Assembly: GCF_003318255.1 (NCBI RefSeq)
Contig: NZ_QOCF01000025.1
Span: 62,001-126,000, forward strand
Length of the DNA stretch: 64,000 nt
Direction: 5' to 3'
Source of the DNA: Ruegeria sp. A3M17
GTDB lineage: Bacteria; Pseudomonadota; Alphaproteobacteria; Rhodobacterales; Rhodobacteraceae
Shown here: positions 47,458 to 55,435 of the stretch, in pieces
How positions within the stretch are numbered: position 1 is the first letter of the stretch
How the letters are laid out: each line of letters starts with the position of its first letter
Program-made: the position numbers and the translations under genes
Notes under the pieces: generated by a model
Told to the model about the DNA's origin: nothing
Database searches by the model: none
The model's input: only the letters and a program-made list of their open reading frames with translations

Positions 47458-48561
47458 TCATATCCAAAACTTGTCTCGCACGGTAGCGCCACGCATTCCG
47501 TCCGGTGTTTCAATTTCGATCCGTGTGCCGGGTTCCCAATGGCTCAGTTTGACCATTCCAATTGAAACATTGGTGTCGAAATCCGGGGACCAAGCGGCCG
47601 ACGTAATCTGGCCAATCCGCTTGCCTGCAGCCACTACCGGCCAAGGGCGGTCGCATGGTGGCACGGCGTCGCCGTCGATTGCGATCGGACGGATTTGCTG
47701 AACCGGACCCTCCTTGGCCACGCGCAGCAGAGCGTCTCGGCCAATACAACCGATCGCCGTATGGGTGTTACAGAACTTGCCCAAACCGCATTCATGCGGC
47801 GTGTTGTCGTCGGTCATATCGTTGCCGTATGACAGTAACCCACCCTCAATCCGTTCGATTAGATTGGGACAGCCCGCACGGACGTGCAGGTCTTCGCCCG
47901 CCGCAAACAGCGCATTCCACAAGGGCATACCGATGTCCGAACCCTCGACATAGATTTCGAAACCACCTTGTTTGGAATACCCGGAACGCGCAATCGCGAG
48001 TTCACGTCCCTCGAATTCGAACTTGTCGAACTTAAAAAAGCGAATGTCACGCACACGGTCGCCAAAGACTCGGGCCAACAGATCATCCGCCTTCGGCCCC
48101 TGTATCGCCAGCGGAGATACGTCGGGTTCGTCGACCAGCACATCCAGACGGTATCCGTTGGCAATGCCCTTGACCCAAAGCAGCAAGTCACTGTCGGCAA
48201 TCGAAATCCACCACCGATCTTCCGAGAGCTTCACCGCCACAGGATCATTCAGCATTCCGCCTGTTTCATCGACAATGGGAACGTAAAAGCACTGACCGGG
48301 CAACATCCTCCGCAGGTCCCGTGGCGTTAGCATCTGCATCAGCCGCGCGGCGTCCGGCCCACGCAGTTCGACCTGCCGTTCACATGAGACATCCCAAACC
48401 TGCACATGGCTTTTCAAGTGCCGATAATCCGCCTCAGCGGATTCGAAAACAGTGGGCAATAACATACGGTTATAAACCGTAAATCCTTTAACCCCTGCAG
48501 CCTCGACACCATCCGAAAAAGGGGTTCGGCGCAGGCGACGCGAGAGTGAGATCTGTGCCAC
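47458..48561 (-). CDS. dmdA: DMSP demethylase DmdA
   Basis: A 367-residue GcvT-family protein, read from a GTG preceded by AGGAGG inside the end of the DinB-like gene. DmdA markers include RRTPFSDGVEAAGVKGFTVYNRMLLP at the N-terminus and the GcvT core (YSKQGGFEIYVEG). It transfers a methyl group from dimethylsulfoniopropionate to tetrahydrofolate, giving methylmercaptopropionate, a key step for marine roseobacters. The start directly abuts the stop of the DinB-like gene, so it is the fourth gene of an apparent five-gene message ending in acuI. Confidence 0.93.
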   Translation of the reverse strand: MAQISLSRRLRRTPFSDGVEAAGVKGFTVYNRMLLPTVFESAEADYRHLKSHVQVWDVSCERQVELRGPDAARLMQMLTPRDLRRMLPGQCFYVPIVDETGGMLNDPVAVKLSEDRWWISIADSDLLLWVKGIANGYRLDVLVDEPDVSPLAIQGPKADDLLARVFGDRVRDIRFFKFDKFEFEGRELAIARSGYSKQGGFEIYVEGSDIGMPLWNALFAAGEDLHVRAGCPNLIERIEGGLLSYGNDMTDDNTPHECGLGKFCNTHTAIGCIGRDALLRVAKEGPVQQIRPIAIDGDAVPPCDRPWPVVAAGKRIGQITSAAWSPDFDTNVSIGMVKLSHWEPGTRIEIETPDGMRGATVRDKFWI

Positions 48562-49068
48562 TTAAGCCTCCTCAGGCAGAAAAACCAGATCGCTCACCGG
48601 TGCAGCAGAACCTGTTTCGGTCAACATCTGATGCAGCTGACCCCGGTGATGTGTTTGGTGGTTGAAGAAATGAATGACGCATTGCGCATAGGGTTTCGTG
48701 ACATCGGCTTCTTTTGCGGCCGAGAACCATGTGAAGGGGCCGCGCAGATCCTCGTCATTCAAAGACGCAGACCATTGAGAGATCCGCTGGTCGATTTGAT
48801 CGCGCAGCGGCAACCATTCTGCCAGATCGGCGCAGAGTGACGGGCTTTCCGGGATGCCGCCGCCGGGACCCTGCCCTTTGTCAAACCGCGACATCCATAT
48901 CCAGTCCCCCCAAAGCAGATGATTTGCCGTGCCCAGGATCGAACCAAAAAATGCTCCGCGCTCGCGCGTCAGTTCCTCATTCGAAAGCGCTGCAAGGAAC
49001 CCCTTCAACTGGCTGTTTTGCCAGTGATTATACCGAGCCATCTCTTGCGCATAGGCGGCGGTGATCAT
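48562..49068 (-). CDS. DinB-like four-helix metalloprotein upstream of dmdA
   Basis: About 168 residues from the ATG in a TGATG overlap with the DUF1326 stop; longer upstream starts run through DUF1326 coding sequence. The DinB metal triad is visible: His50 in GTANHLLWGDW, His137 and His141 in FFNHQTHHRGQ. Some DinB-fold enzymes are thiol-dependent S-transferases or use metal for hydrolysis, others are damage-inducible with unknown role. It lies within the DMSP operon, adjoining dmdA, so a role in handling sulfur compounds is possible but not shown. Confidence 0.85.
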   Translation of the reverse strand: MITAAYAQEMARYNHWQNSQLKGFLAALSNEELTRERGAFFGSILGTANHLLWGDWIWMSRFDKGQGPGGGIPESPSLCADLAEWLPLRDQIDQRISQWSASLNDEDLRGPFTWFSAAKEADVTKPYAQCVIHFFNHQTHHRGQLHQMLTETGSAAPVSDLVFLPEEA

Positions 49069-49772
49069 CACTTGGGCCCATGCCAGTCGATTGGGCAGAT
49101 TTCGGCGGATTTGCCGCCAAAGTCCCAAACACGGCCGTAGTCGCGCACTTTGGACTTCGTCCCACGTGCAACGATGATGTCCGGCCCCATCCAATACTTC
49201 GAGTTCGACACCATGACCGGATGCTCGGGGTCCTTGCCGCCCAGCATCTCAATCTCACCCTGAATCTTGCGGCCAATCGCGATGCGGCGCTTGTTGCCGT
49301 CGCGCTCAATCTGAACCGGCGCGCGCTCGGCCCCGATAATCTCGCTGACCAGCATGGTAAACAAACCGGTGGTCCCGCCCGCTTGACCGCTGAAGATTTG
49401 CAACAGACCGTTGTAGGCCTTGCCGCTGGCACGCTCATCTACATAAGCGGCCACTTTCCACTGGCCTTCGCCCATTCGGCCCGGAATATCGACCAGCAGC
49501 CCGACATTCAGACCGGACAGATCTTCGCCCTCATAGTGACCGTCATCAACGATAATACCCATCCACGCGTGGCAATGCCCCTCGGTCGGAGGATGCGCGC
49601 CCAACGAAACCACGCAGGGGCAGAACACATCGCATGAGCAGTTCAGGATCAATTCGCCTTTGATTGCCCAATCTGTCGGGCTCATCTCGCGCCGCTTGGG
49701 ATTAGGCATACGGCTGTCAATGCGCTGACTGATCGGCAGCTTGTCGGCCTCTGTTTTTCTGTTCTTAGCCAT
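49068..49772 (-). CDS. DUF1326 domain protein
   Basis: A 234-residue protein from the ATG preceded by GGAGGA just after the DUF2182 stop. The first 33 residues are basic; the DUF1326 domain then starts with DWAIKGELILNCSCDVFCPCVVSLG, with Cys45, Cys47, Cys51 and Cys53 as a likely metal or redox site, and a His cluster TEGHCHAW. Function unknown. DUF1326 genes often pair with DUF2182 genes, as here. Its stop overlaps the DinB-like start. Confidence 0.85.
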   Translation of the reverse strand: MAKNRKTEADKLPISQRIDSRMPNPKRREMSPTDWAIKGELILNCSCDVFCPCVVSLGAHPPTEGHCHAWMGIIVDDGHYEGEDLSGLNVGLLVDIPGRMGEGQWKVAAYVDERASGKAYNGLLQIFSGQAGGTTGLFTMLVSEIIGAERAPVQIERDGNKRRIAIGRKIQGEIEMLGGKDPEHPVMVSNSKYWMGPDIIVARGTKSKVRDYGRVWDFGGKSAEICPIDWHGPK

Positions 49773-49776
49773 AGGT

Positions 49777-50586
49777 TTATCCTCCGTAGCTTATTGGATA
49801 GACGAGCAGAACAAGACCGCCCGCAATCAATGCAAATCCCATCGGTCGGGTCACTGCGTGTCCGATCTGGGGTAGTTTCTCCAAAACCATGAACAGGGTC
49901 GCTAGGCCCATCCACAACAGGCTCATGACACCGCCAACAAAGCCGAGCGCCATGAAGCCCCAGCAGCAGCCCACACAAAACGCGCCCAGTCCCAGCCCCA
50001 TGCGCAATCCGCCAGTGAACCCGGTTTTCCAGTGCCCCAGAAAATAGGTCATGGGGGCATGGCAGACGCCGTGGCAGACCTCTTTCGCGCGGGTGAACTG
50101 AAATGCGCCGATGGCGATCATCAGGCCGCCCGCGAAATACCCGGATTTGCCGATGCCCAGCATGTCAACGACCCCACCAAACAACAGCACCAACTGAACA
50201 CCGGTGATCAAAGCTGCAAAGCCAACCCAGACGACCAGATACCCGGATAGAACACCCAACCAACCTGCGCGCGAGCCATTGGCACTGCGGATCAGATCGT
50301 CATAGCTGCGCAACGTCGGCACGAGCGTCGGCAGCATCATAGCCGCCATCATGATAGCCCACATCCAGAACAGCGGGCCAAACTCGGCCATGGGCATATA
50401 CATGTCCATGCGCGGATCCATCGCGGCCATGGCCTGTCCCATTGGACCGGGACGACCGATCCAATCCAGATCCATGTCGCGACTCATGGTGAACATGACC
50501 CACCACGCGGACAGGATCAGGGCATAAAACCCCAGCCAAAATGCAGTGCGTAGAACTGTGCGACTCACGCGCTCCTCCCGACTCAA
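49777..50586 (-). CDS. DUF2182 predicted metal-binding membrane protein
   Basis: A 269-residue integral membrane protein with six or seven hydrophobic segments. Typical DUF2182 motifs: WMWAIMMAAMMLPTLVP (near 77-93), RAKEVCHGVCHAP and LGAFCVGCCWGFMALGF, rich in Met, Cys and His as in metal-handling proteins. Pfam describes the family as predicted metal-binding. First gene of the run DUF2182-DUF1326-DinB-dmdA-acuI and divergent from a GntR regulator 68 bases away. Confidence 0.87.
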   Translation of the reverse strand: MSREERVSRTVLRTAFWLGFYALILSAWWVMFTMSRDMDLDWIGRPGPMGQAMAAMDPRMDMYMPMAEFGPLFWMWAIMMAAMMLPTLVPTLRSYDDLIRSANGSRAGWLGVLSGYLVVWVGFAALITGVQLVLLFGGVVDMLGIGKSGYFAGGLMIAIGAFQFTRAKEVCHGVCHAPMTYFLGHWKTGFTGGLRMGLGLGAFCVGCCWGFMALGFVGGVMSLLWMGLATLFMVLEKLPQIGHAVTRPMGFALIAGGLVLLVYPISYGG

Positions 50587-50598
50587 TCCTTGCTTTTC

Positions 50599-50627
50599 AA
50601 ATGTCAGACTTTTAAATGTCAGACAAA
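50599..50627. promoter_or_regulatory. Candidate GntR operator with tandem TGTCAGAC repeats
   Basis: AAATGTCAGAC occurs at 50599-50609 and 50614-50624, 15 bases apart. The second gives the palindrome TGTCAGACA (50617-50625), like FadR-subfamily operators (TTGTCTGACAA type). It lies in the 68-base gap between the DUF2182 and GntR genes and could control both. Confidence 0.6.
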
Positions 50628-50654
50628 TAAAAATTCACCGACGGTCCCCGGAAT

Positions 50655-51386
50655 ATGAAAATCGACCCAAAAAAACCTGCTGATCTGTCTGCGCAGATCG
50701 CTCAGGCCATTCGTGACGCGATCATCTCTGGCGAATTGATCGTGGATGAACGTTTGCCGTCCGAGGCGGAATTGTCCGAGCAATTCCAGGTGTCTCGCCC
50801 AACCGTGCGCGAGGCTTTGAAGCGTCTGGCGGCACAATCCCTTATCCGCACGCAACGCGGTGCAAGCGGTGGTGCATTTGTGAACCGGTTGAGTTTTGAG
50901 GGCGCGTATTCTCAGCAGATAACGACTTCGACCCTGTTGCTGTCGATGAATGCGATCAGTTTCGACACCGCCTGCGAAGCGCGCTTCGCTCTCGAACGCG
51001 CCTGCGCCGCCTTGTCCGCGCAACGCCGAACCGCAGATCAACTGGCCACCATGCGGGCCGAAGTTCACCGCCAATCCCAACCGGGCCTGACGGATGAGGC
51101 ATTCTGCGCCTCGGACGTGGCGTTTCACCGAGCGCTGGTTGATGGTGCCGGCAATCCCGTACTGTCTTATCAACTGGCCGGCGCGGTCGAGGCGATGCAG
51201 CCGCTGATGAACATGATCACTTTCACGGCGCGGTCTCGGGAAGCAATTATTGCCTTCCACAATCAGATCGCCGACGCGCTGGAAGATCGCGACTCGACCA
51301 AAGTGGACACGACGCTAGTTGAACTTGAGAGCTACACAAGACAATTAGCGCAAGACGTGGCGCAGCAGCGACGTAATCCGGCGTAA
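50655..51386 (+). CDS. FadR-subfamily GntR regulator divergent from DMSP operon
   Basis: A 243-residue regulator. N-terminal winged helix (about 10-75, RLPSEAELSEQFQVSRPTVREALKRLAAQSLIRTQRGASGGAFV); C-terminal all-helical FCD domain (about 95-230) with metal-type residues in FHRALVDGAGNP and AFHNQIADAL. It should respond to a carboxylate or CoA ligand. Divergent placement and the repeats between suggest that it controls the DUF2182-to-acuI operon. From memory, a GntR gene also adjoins dmdA in Ruegeria, so this may be the DMSP-pathway regulator; here it is separated from dmdA by three genes. Confidence 0.9.
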   Translation: MKIDPKKPADLSAQIAQAIRDAIISGELIVDERLPSEAELSEQFQVSRPTVREALKRLAAQSLIRTQRGASGGAFVNRLSFEGAYSQQITTSTLLLSMNAISFDTACEARFALERACAALSAQRRTADQLATMRAEVHRQSQPGLTDEAFCASDVAFHRALVDGAGNPVLSYQLAGAVEAMQPLMNMITFTARSREAIIAFHNQIADALEDRDSTKVDTTLVELESYTRQLAQDVAQQRRNPA

Positions 51387-51396
51387 GGAAAATGAA

Positions 51397-51759
51397 ATGA
51401 CCACCGCTTTGAACGTGATTGCAGCCCTCATGACCATTGGGTTCGGCCTGTTCGGGTTTCTCGCGCCCAGTTTTACCTTGGGCGCGCTGGATCTGAGCAC
51501 CACCAACAGCAACATGGGACTGAGCGAGATGCGTGCTTCGGTCGGCGGGCTTTTCGTCGTCACTGGGGTGGCGGTTTTGATCCTCAACAACCCGATGGCC
51601 TACGCCATGCTAGGGGTTGTCTATGCGGGCGCGGCATTGGGCCGGTTTGTTTCAGTCTTTCTGGACAACCCGCCTTTGTTCAAAGCGGTTACTTTTGGTG
51701 GAATCGAACTGGTCCTTGCGCTTTGGTTGATACTGGCAAACATCAATAGGGCCGCCTAA
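51397..51759 (+). CDS. DUF4345-type small membrane protein
   Basis: A 120-residue protein with four hydrophobic helices. The pattern NMGLSEMRASVGGLFVVTGVAVL and AALGRFVSVFLDN resembles DUF4345 proteins. It begins 10 bases after the GntR stop, so it may be co-transcribed. Function unknown. Confidence 0.7.
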   Translation: MTTALNVIAALMTIGFGLFGFLAPSFTLGALDLSTTNSNMGLSEMRASVGGLFVVTGVAVLILNNPMAYAMLGVVYAGAALGRFVSVFLDNPPLFKAVTFGGIELVLALWLILANINRAA

Positions 51760-51799
51760 CCTACTGTAATTATTTCAAAGGCCCGGTACGATTCCCGGT

Positions 51800-51828
51800 T
51801 TGCATCCGGCCGCTGGCTCACCTATATA
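51800..51828 (+). promoter_or_regulatory. Promoter of tmRNA gene
   Basis: TTGCAT (51800-51805) and TATATA (51823-51828) with a 17-base spacer. Transcription would begin near 51835, just before the acceptor piece. Confidence 0.7.
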
Positions 51829-51834
51829 GGGTAT

Positions 51835-52150
51835 GTCCTTCGGGACTATGGACATAAACGCGCTCGTAATAAGCGGATCGGACCCGGGGGCGGTACCCGG
51901 CGGCTCCACCAACATCCTTCATTTGGGGATCATGGGGCCGAAATAGGATCGACGAACGTCTAAAGGGGTTAGCTTTGTCTCGGCGGGGTGCCACCGTATC
52001 GGCCCGAAAAGTACAATTGCAAATGACAATCGTGCTCCGGTTGCAGTTGCTGCGTAAGCAGTAGCAAGACCGAAACTTAAGCCCTTGCGCCTAGCCGCGT
52101 AAGGCGGGGTTCGCAGGTACCTGGCAACAGAAACCTGCACTTTCTACTTA
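51835..52150 (+). ncRNA. ssrA: Permuted two-piece tmRNA
   Basis: The gene is circularly permuted as in alphaproteobacteria. The acceptor piece comes first and ends with CGGCTCC-A-CCA at 51901-51911. After an excised spacer the coding piece begins with GGGGCCG at 51934, which pairs with CGGCTCC to form the 7-bp acceptor stem. The tag frame is 52019-52057 and encodes ANDNRAPVAVAA then TAA. Conserved GGATCGACGAACG follows the 5' end. It rescues stalled ribosomes and tags products for ClpXP. The precise 5' and 3' processing ends are estimates. SspB, which recognises the tag, is encoded 2.8 kb downstream. Confidence 0.95.
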
Positions 52151-52166
52151 AAGTCTGAGTTTTTCG

Positions 52167-52194
52167 CTGAGCATGTTCATGTTCAGAGTTTTTT
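52167..52194 (+). terminator. Intrinsic terminator of tmRNA gene
   Basis: An 8-bp stem (CTGAGCAT with ATGTTCAG, one G-U pair) with a 4-nt loop, followed by AGTTTTTT. Confidence 0.85.
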
Positions 52195-52240
52195 CACTAT
52201 TTGGTCTCATGCTGACCCCAGCAGAATAAGGAGAGCTGGG

Positions 52241-52672
52241 ATGTCGCACGCAGATCTACTCAGAGAGTGGTATTCCGAAGTTTGGGAAAACGGCAATACA
52301 GACGCGATTGACCAGTATTTTGCCCCCGAAGCCATGGCTGAAGGGCTTATTCCGGAAATGCTGGTCGGCGCGGATGATTTCCGGGATCTTGTCATGGCCT
52401 TTCGCCATATCCTTGGCGATATTCAGGTCGACATGCCCAAAATCATCGAAAACGGCGATTGGGTATCCGCCATCATTCACTTGCGTACGACACGCGCCGA
52501 TAATGGTGCCCCGCTTCAGGCCACCGGCAGCGTCATGGGGCGGATCAAAAACGGTCGAATGGTTGAGGCGTATAACCAGTTCGATTTCATCTCACTCTTC
52601 GAACAGCTCGGCCAGTTTCCGCAGGACACTTTGCCTGTGTGTATGACCGGTCAAAGGCTGGATTGGGCTTGA
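52241..52672 (+). CDS. SnoaL/NTF2-like polyketide-cyclase family protein
   Basis: A 143-residue SnoaL-like protein with RDLVMAFRHILGDIQVDMPKIIENGDWVSAIIHLRTTRADNGAP (about 46-90), the usual helix-strand pattern of the family. It starts after AAGGAGAG. Many family members are of unknown function; ester-cyclase annotation would not be justified. Single gene between tmRNA and the chromate genes. Confidence 0.8.
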   Translation: MSHADLLREWYSEVWENGNTDAIDQYFAPEAMAEGLIPEMLVGADDFRDLVMAFRHILGDIQVDMPKIIENGDWVSAIIHLRTTRADNGAPLQATGSVMGRIKNGRMVEAYNQFDFISLFEQLGQFPQDTLPVCMTGQRLDWA

Positions 52673-52798
52673 TCGCCTAAGCATTCTTGACCCCCTCGGC
52701 GCTTACGCGGTAGCAAGTGCCATGGGGTAAGATTGCGAACACCCCGTGAGGCGTCAGCCCAAGTTTCGCATGTATCCGACAAAACCAGGAGACATGCT

Positions 52799-53614
52799 AT
52801 GCCCGCACCATACTCGATCACCCCAAAGCAATTGTTGAGACTGATAGGTACGCCGCAGGGCCCCATACTGATCGACATCTGTATGGATGCGGATTTTGAG
52901 GCTGACCCCAATCTTATTCCCGGCTCTATGCGCCATCCTGCAAAGGATATCGAAGGGCTGGTCAACCTGATCGGTGAGCGACCTGCAGTCGTGGTTTGCC
53001 AGAAAGGCAAGAAGCTCAGCCAGGCCGTTGTTTCTTGGTTGCGAGGCGAAGGTGTAAAAGCCGAATATCTGGAGGGAGGTATGTTTGCGTGGCGAGACAT
53101 GCCAGACGCTCCGCGTGTGCCTGCGAAAGCATTTTCGATGCTGCAGCCCAAAGGTTCCCTTTGGGTGACCCGACACCGCCCAAAGATCGATCGCATCGCT
53201 TGCCCCTGGCTGATCCGGCGGTTTGTGGACCCAAATGCTCGGTTCCTGTTTGTTGCCCCGTCGGAAGTCGAAGCCACCGCTGCAATATTTGACGCGACCC
53301 CTTTTGACGTCGAAGGCGCTCATTGGAGCCACAGGCAAGACAAATGCACCTTTGACACGATGCTGGACGAATTCGCACTGCACACGCCCGCGCTGGATCG
53401 GCTTGCAACGGTCGTTCGGGCCGCAGACACCAATCGGCATGACCTTGCACCAGAAGCTGCCGGGTTGCTTGCGGTCTCTGTCGGGTTGTCCCGGCAATAC
53501 CGCGACGATCACGAAAATCTTGCTGCAGGAATGCACCTGTACGATGCGCTGTATCGCTGGGCGCGCGACGGGTTTGAAGAACAACACGACTGGCCAATGG
53601 ATCGCAAATCATGA
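52799..53614 (+). CDS. Rhodanese-ChrB chromate resistance protein
   Basis: About 271 residues from ATG with AGGAG upstream; an in-frame start 22 codons earlier was rejected. Residues about 10-105 are a rhodanese domain with active-site Cys in VVVCQKGKKLS. Residues about 120-265 match the ChrB C-terminal domain (VTRHRPKIDRIACPWLIRRFVDPNARFLFV, HDLAPEAAGLLAVSVGLS). ChrB-type proteins accompany chromate exporters and may sense or reduce chromate. Its stop overlaps the chrA start. Confidence 0.85.
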   Translation: MPAPYSITPKQLLRLIGTPQGPILIDICMDADFEADPNLIPGSMRHPAKDIEGLVNLIGERPAVVVCQKGKKLSQAVVSWLRGEGVKAEYLEGGMFAWRDMPDAPRVPAKAFSMLQPKGSLWVTRHRPKIDRIACPWLIRRFVDPNARFLFVAPSEVEATAAIFDATPFDVEGAHWSHRQDKCTFDTMLDEFALHTPALDRLATVVRAADTNRHDLAPEAAGLLAVSVGLSRQYRDDHENLAAGMHLYDALYRWARDGFEEQHDWPMDRKS

Positions 53615-54864
53615 CCCCGACCCTATCGGAGCTGGTTCGTATCTTTGGACGCATCGGGCTTTTGTCCTTTGGGGGGCCTGCGGCGCAAATCTCACTGATG
53701 CATCACGAATTGGTGGAAAAACGCCCGTGGTTGGACGAACAATCGTATCTGCGGGCGCTGTCTCTTTGCATGCTGTTGCCCGGGCCCGAGGCCATGCAAC
53801 TTGCCACTTACGCCGGCTGGCGGCTGCGCGGCGTGACCGGAGGGTTGATCGCCGGCGGCCTGTTCGTCATCCCTGGCGCGCTGATCATCGCCGTTTTGGT
53901 CGGGCTTTACGCAGCTTTTGGTGATCTGCCTCTGGTTCAGGCCGCTTTCCTTGGGGTGAAGGCCACGGTAATCATCATTGTCCTTCAGGCGCTTAGAAAC
54001 CTGTCGCGCAAAGCCCTGACCGATGTGGAACACCGGGCAATCGCCGGATTGGGCTTTGTTGCAATCTTTGCCTTTAACTTGCCTTTTCCCTTGATCATTC
54101 TAGCTGCAGCGCTTTGGGGGTATCTGAGTTTCAAGGGTGAGGCCAGCACCGCCCAAACACCCCCTGCCCCAAGTGCGACGCGCCCGCTGCGCACCTGTGC
54201 CATCTGGCTGACCCTATGGCTTGGCCCATTGGTGTTGCTGAGCGTGACTGGGCAAAAATTGCTGAGCGATCTCGGGTGGTTCTTCGCCCGCCTGGCTGTT
54301 GTTACCTTCGGCGGCGCCTATGCGGTTCTAGCGTATATGACCCAAACCGTCGTCGACAAGTATCAGTGGATCAGCACAGATCAGATGATTGATGCGCTGG
54401 GGCTGGCGGAAACAACGCCGGGTCCCTTGATATTGGTGACGCAATTTGTGGCCATGCTGACGGGGCAGATTTCGGGCGGCATCCCTTTGGCACTTGCTGC
54501 CGGTGCCGTCGCGCTCTGGGCCACGTTTGTTCCGTGTTTCCTGTGGATCTTTCTTGCCGCGCCCTATCTGGACCAGCTGGCCGCCCGTCCACGGCTGTCC
54601 GCAGCCTTGCACGGAATAACAGCAGCGGTTGTTGGCGTGATTCTCAACCTTTCCGTGTGGTTTGCTCTTAACGTTCTTTTCGGAACAATCCCGGAATTGG
54701 CATGGGGACCCCTAACCATCCCATGGCCCGAACTTGCGACACTGAACATAAAAGCGCTGTTTTTGACGTTCATGGCCGGGGTGTTGATATTCAAGCTAAA
54801 ATTCGGCATGGCAATGACCCTGGCTCTGATGGCCGTGGCCGGAGTCGGTTTTCATTTTCTTTGA
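53611..54864 (+). CDS. chrA: Chromate transporter ChrA
   Basis: A 417-residue long-chain ChrA with two homologous halves. The first carries LSELVRIFGRIGLLSFGGPAAQIS and LPGPEAMQLATYAGW; the second FFARLAVVTFGGAYAVLAYM and LAETTPGPLILVTQFVAM. About 10-12 membrane helices. It exports chromate with proton or sulfate coupling. ATGA overlap with the ChrB-rhodanese gene shows a two-gene resistance unit. Confidence 0.92.
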   Translation: MTPTLSELVRIFGRIGLLSFGGPAAQISLMHHELVEKRPWLDEQSYLRALSLCMLLPGPEAMQLATYAGWRLRGVTGGLIAGGLFVIPGALIIAVLVGLYAAFGDLPLVQAAFLGVKATVIIIVLQALRNLSRKALTDVEHRAIAGLGFVAIFAFNLPFPLIILAAALWGYLSFKGEASTAQTPPAPSATRPLRTCAIWLTLWLGPLVLLSVTGQKLLSDLGWFFARLAVVTFGGAYAVLAYMTQTVVDKYQWISTDQMIDALGLAETTPGPLILVTQFVAMLTGQISGGIPLALAAGAVALWATFVPCFLWIFLAAPYLDQLAARPRLSAALHGITAAVVGVILNLSVWFALNVLFGTIPELAWGPLTIPWPELATLNIKALFLTFMAGVLIFKLKFGMAMTLALMAVAGVGFHFL

Positions 54865-54940
54865 ACAATCCACCAACTCCCGGTCTTTCGTTTCCGAACG
54901 AATCCCCTATGCTTGGGATAACCACTTTTGAGGATCAAAC

Positions 54941-55402
54941 ATGTCGCAGGACATTGACTATGGAACCCTGATGCACACCGCCATGCGCGGCCTCATTCAG
55001 AAGGTTCTGACCAACGTTTCTGAAAACGGTCTGCCTGGGGCGCATCATTTCTTCATCACCTTCGATACCCGGCAGGACGGTGTTGAACTGGCCGACTGGC
55101 TGCGCGAACGCTACCCCGAAGAAATGACGGTCGTCATGCAGCACTGGTTCGAAAACCTCGAGGTCGGCGACAATGGTTTCGCGATCACGCTGAATTTCGG
55201 TGACGCGCCCGAACCGCTTTATATTCCATATGATGCGATCAAAACTTTCGTGGACCCGTCGGTTGAATTCGGACTGCGTTTCGAAAGTCCGGAAGACGAA
55301 GAAGAGGTTGCGACACATATCGTTGATGAAACGATTGAGGTTGAGGAAACTCCGGTCCAGCAAGACGCAGATGTCGTTTCACTGGACAGTTTCAGAAAGT
55401 AA
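54941..55402 (+). CDS. sspB: ClpXP adaptor SspB, alphaproteobacterial type
   Basis: A 153-residue protein. The substrate-binding domain (about 1-115) includes LPGAHHFFITFDTRQDGVELADWLRERYPEEMTVVMQHWFENLEVGDNGFAITLNFG (spans about 31-86) typical of SspB-alpha. An acidic flexible linker follows and the C-terminus DVVSLDSFRK is the ClpX-binding tail. It tethers tmRNA-tagged proteins to ClpXP. The tmRNA gene lies 2.8 kb upstream. Confidence 0.93.
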   Translation: MSQDIDYGTLMHTAMRGLIQKVLTNVSENGLPGAHHFFITFDTRQDGVELADWLRERYPEEMTVVMQHWFENLEVGDNGFAITLNFGDAPEPLYIPYDAIKTFVDPSVEFGLRFESPEDEEEVATHIVDETIEVEETPVQQDADVVSLDSFRK

Positions 55403-55435
55403 GCTCAGACTTGCAAAACCAGCCTCTCGCGGGGT

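Noticed and set aside
48562..49194. Longer 210-residue version of the DinB-like gene
   Set aside because: The extra 42 residues overlap the DUF1326 gene and do not resemble a DinB N-terminus; the TGATG overlap start is better.
50619..51260. 213-residue minus-strand frame
   Set aside because: Shadow of the GntR gene; no ribosome site or domain.
51919..52140. 73-residue minus-strand frame
   Set aside because: It is antisense to the tmRNA coding piece, whose tag and acceptor stem are clear.
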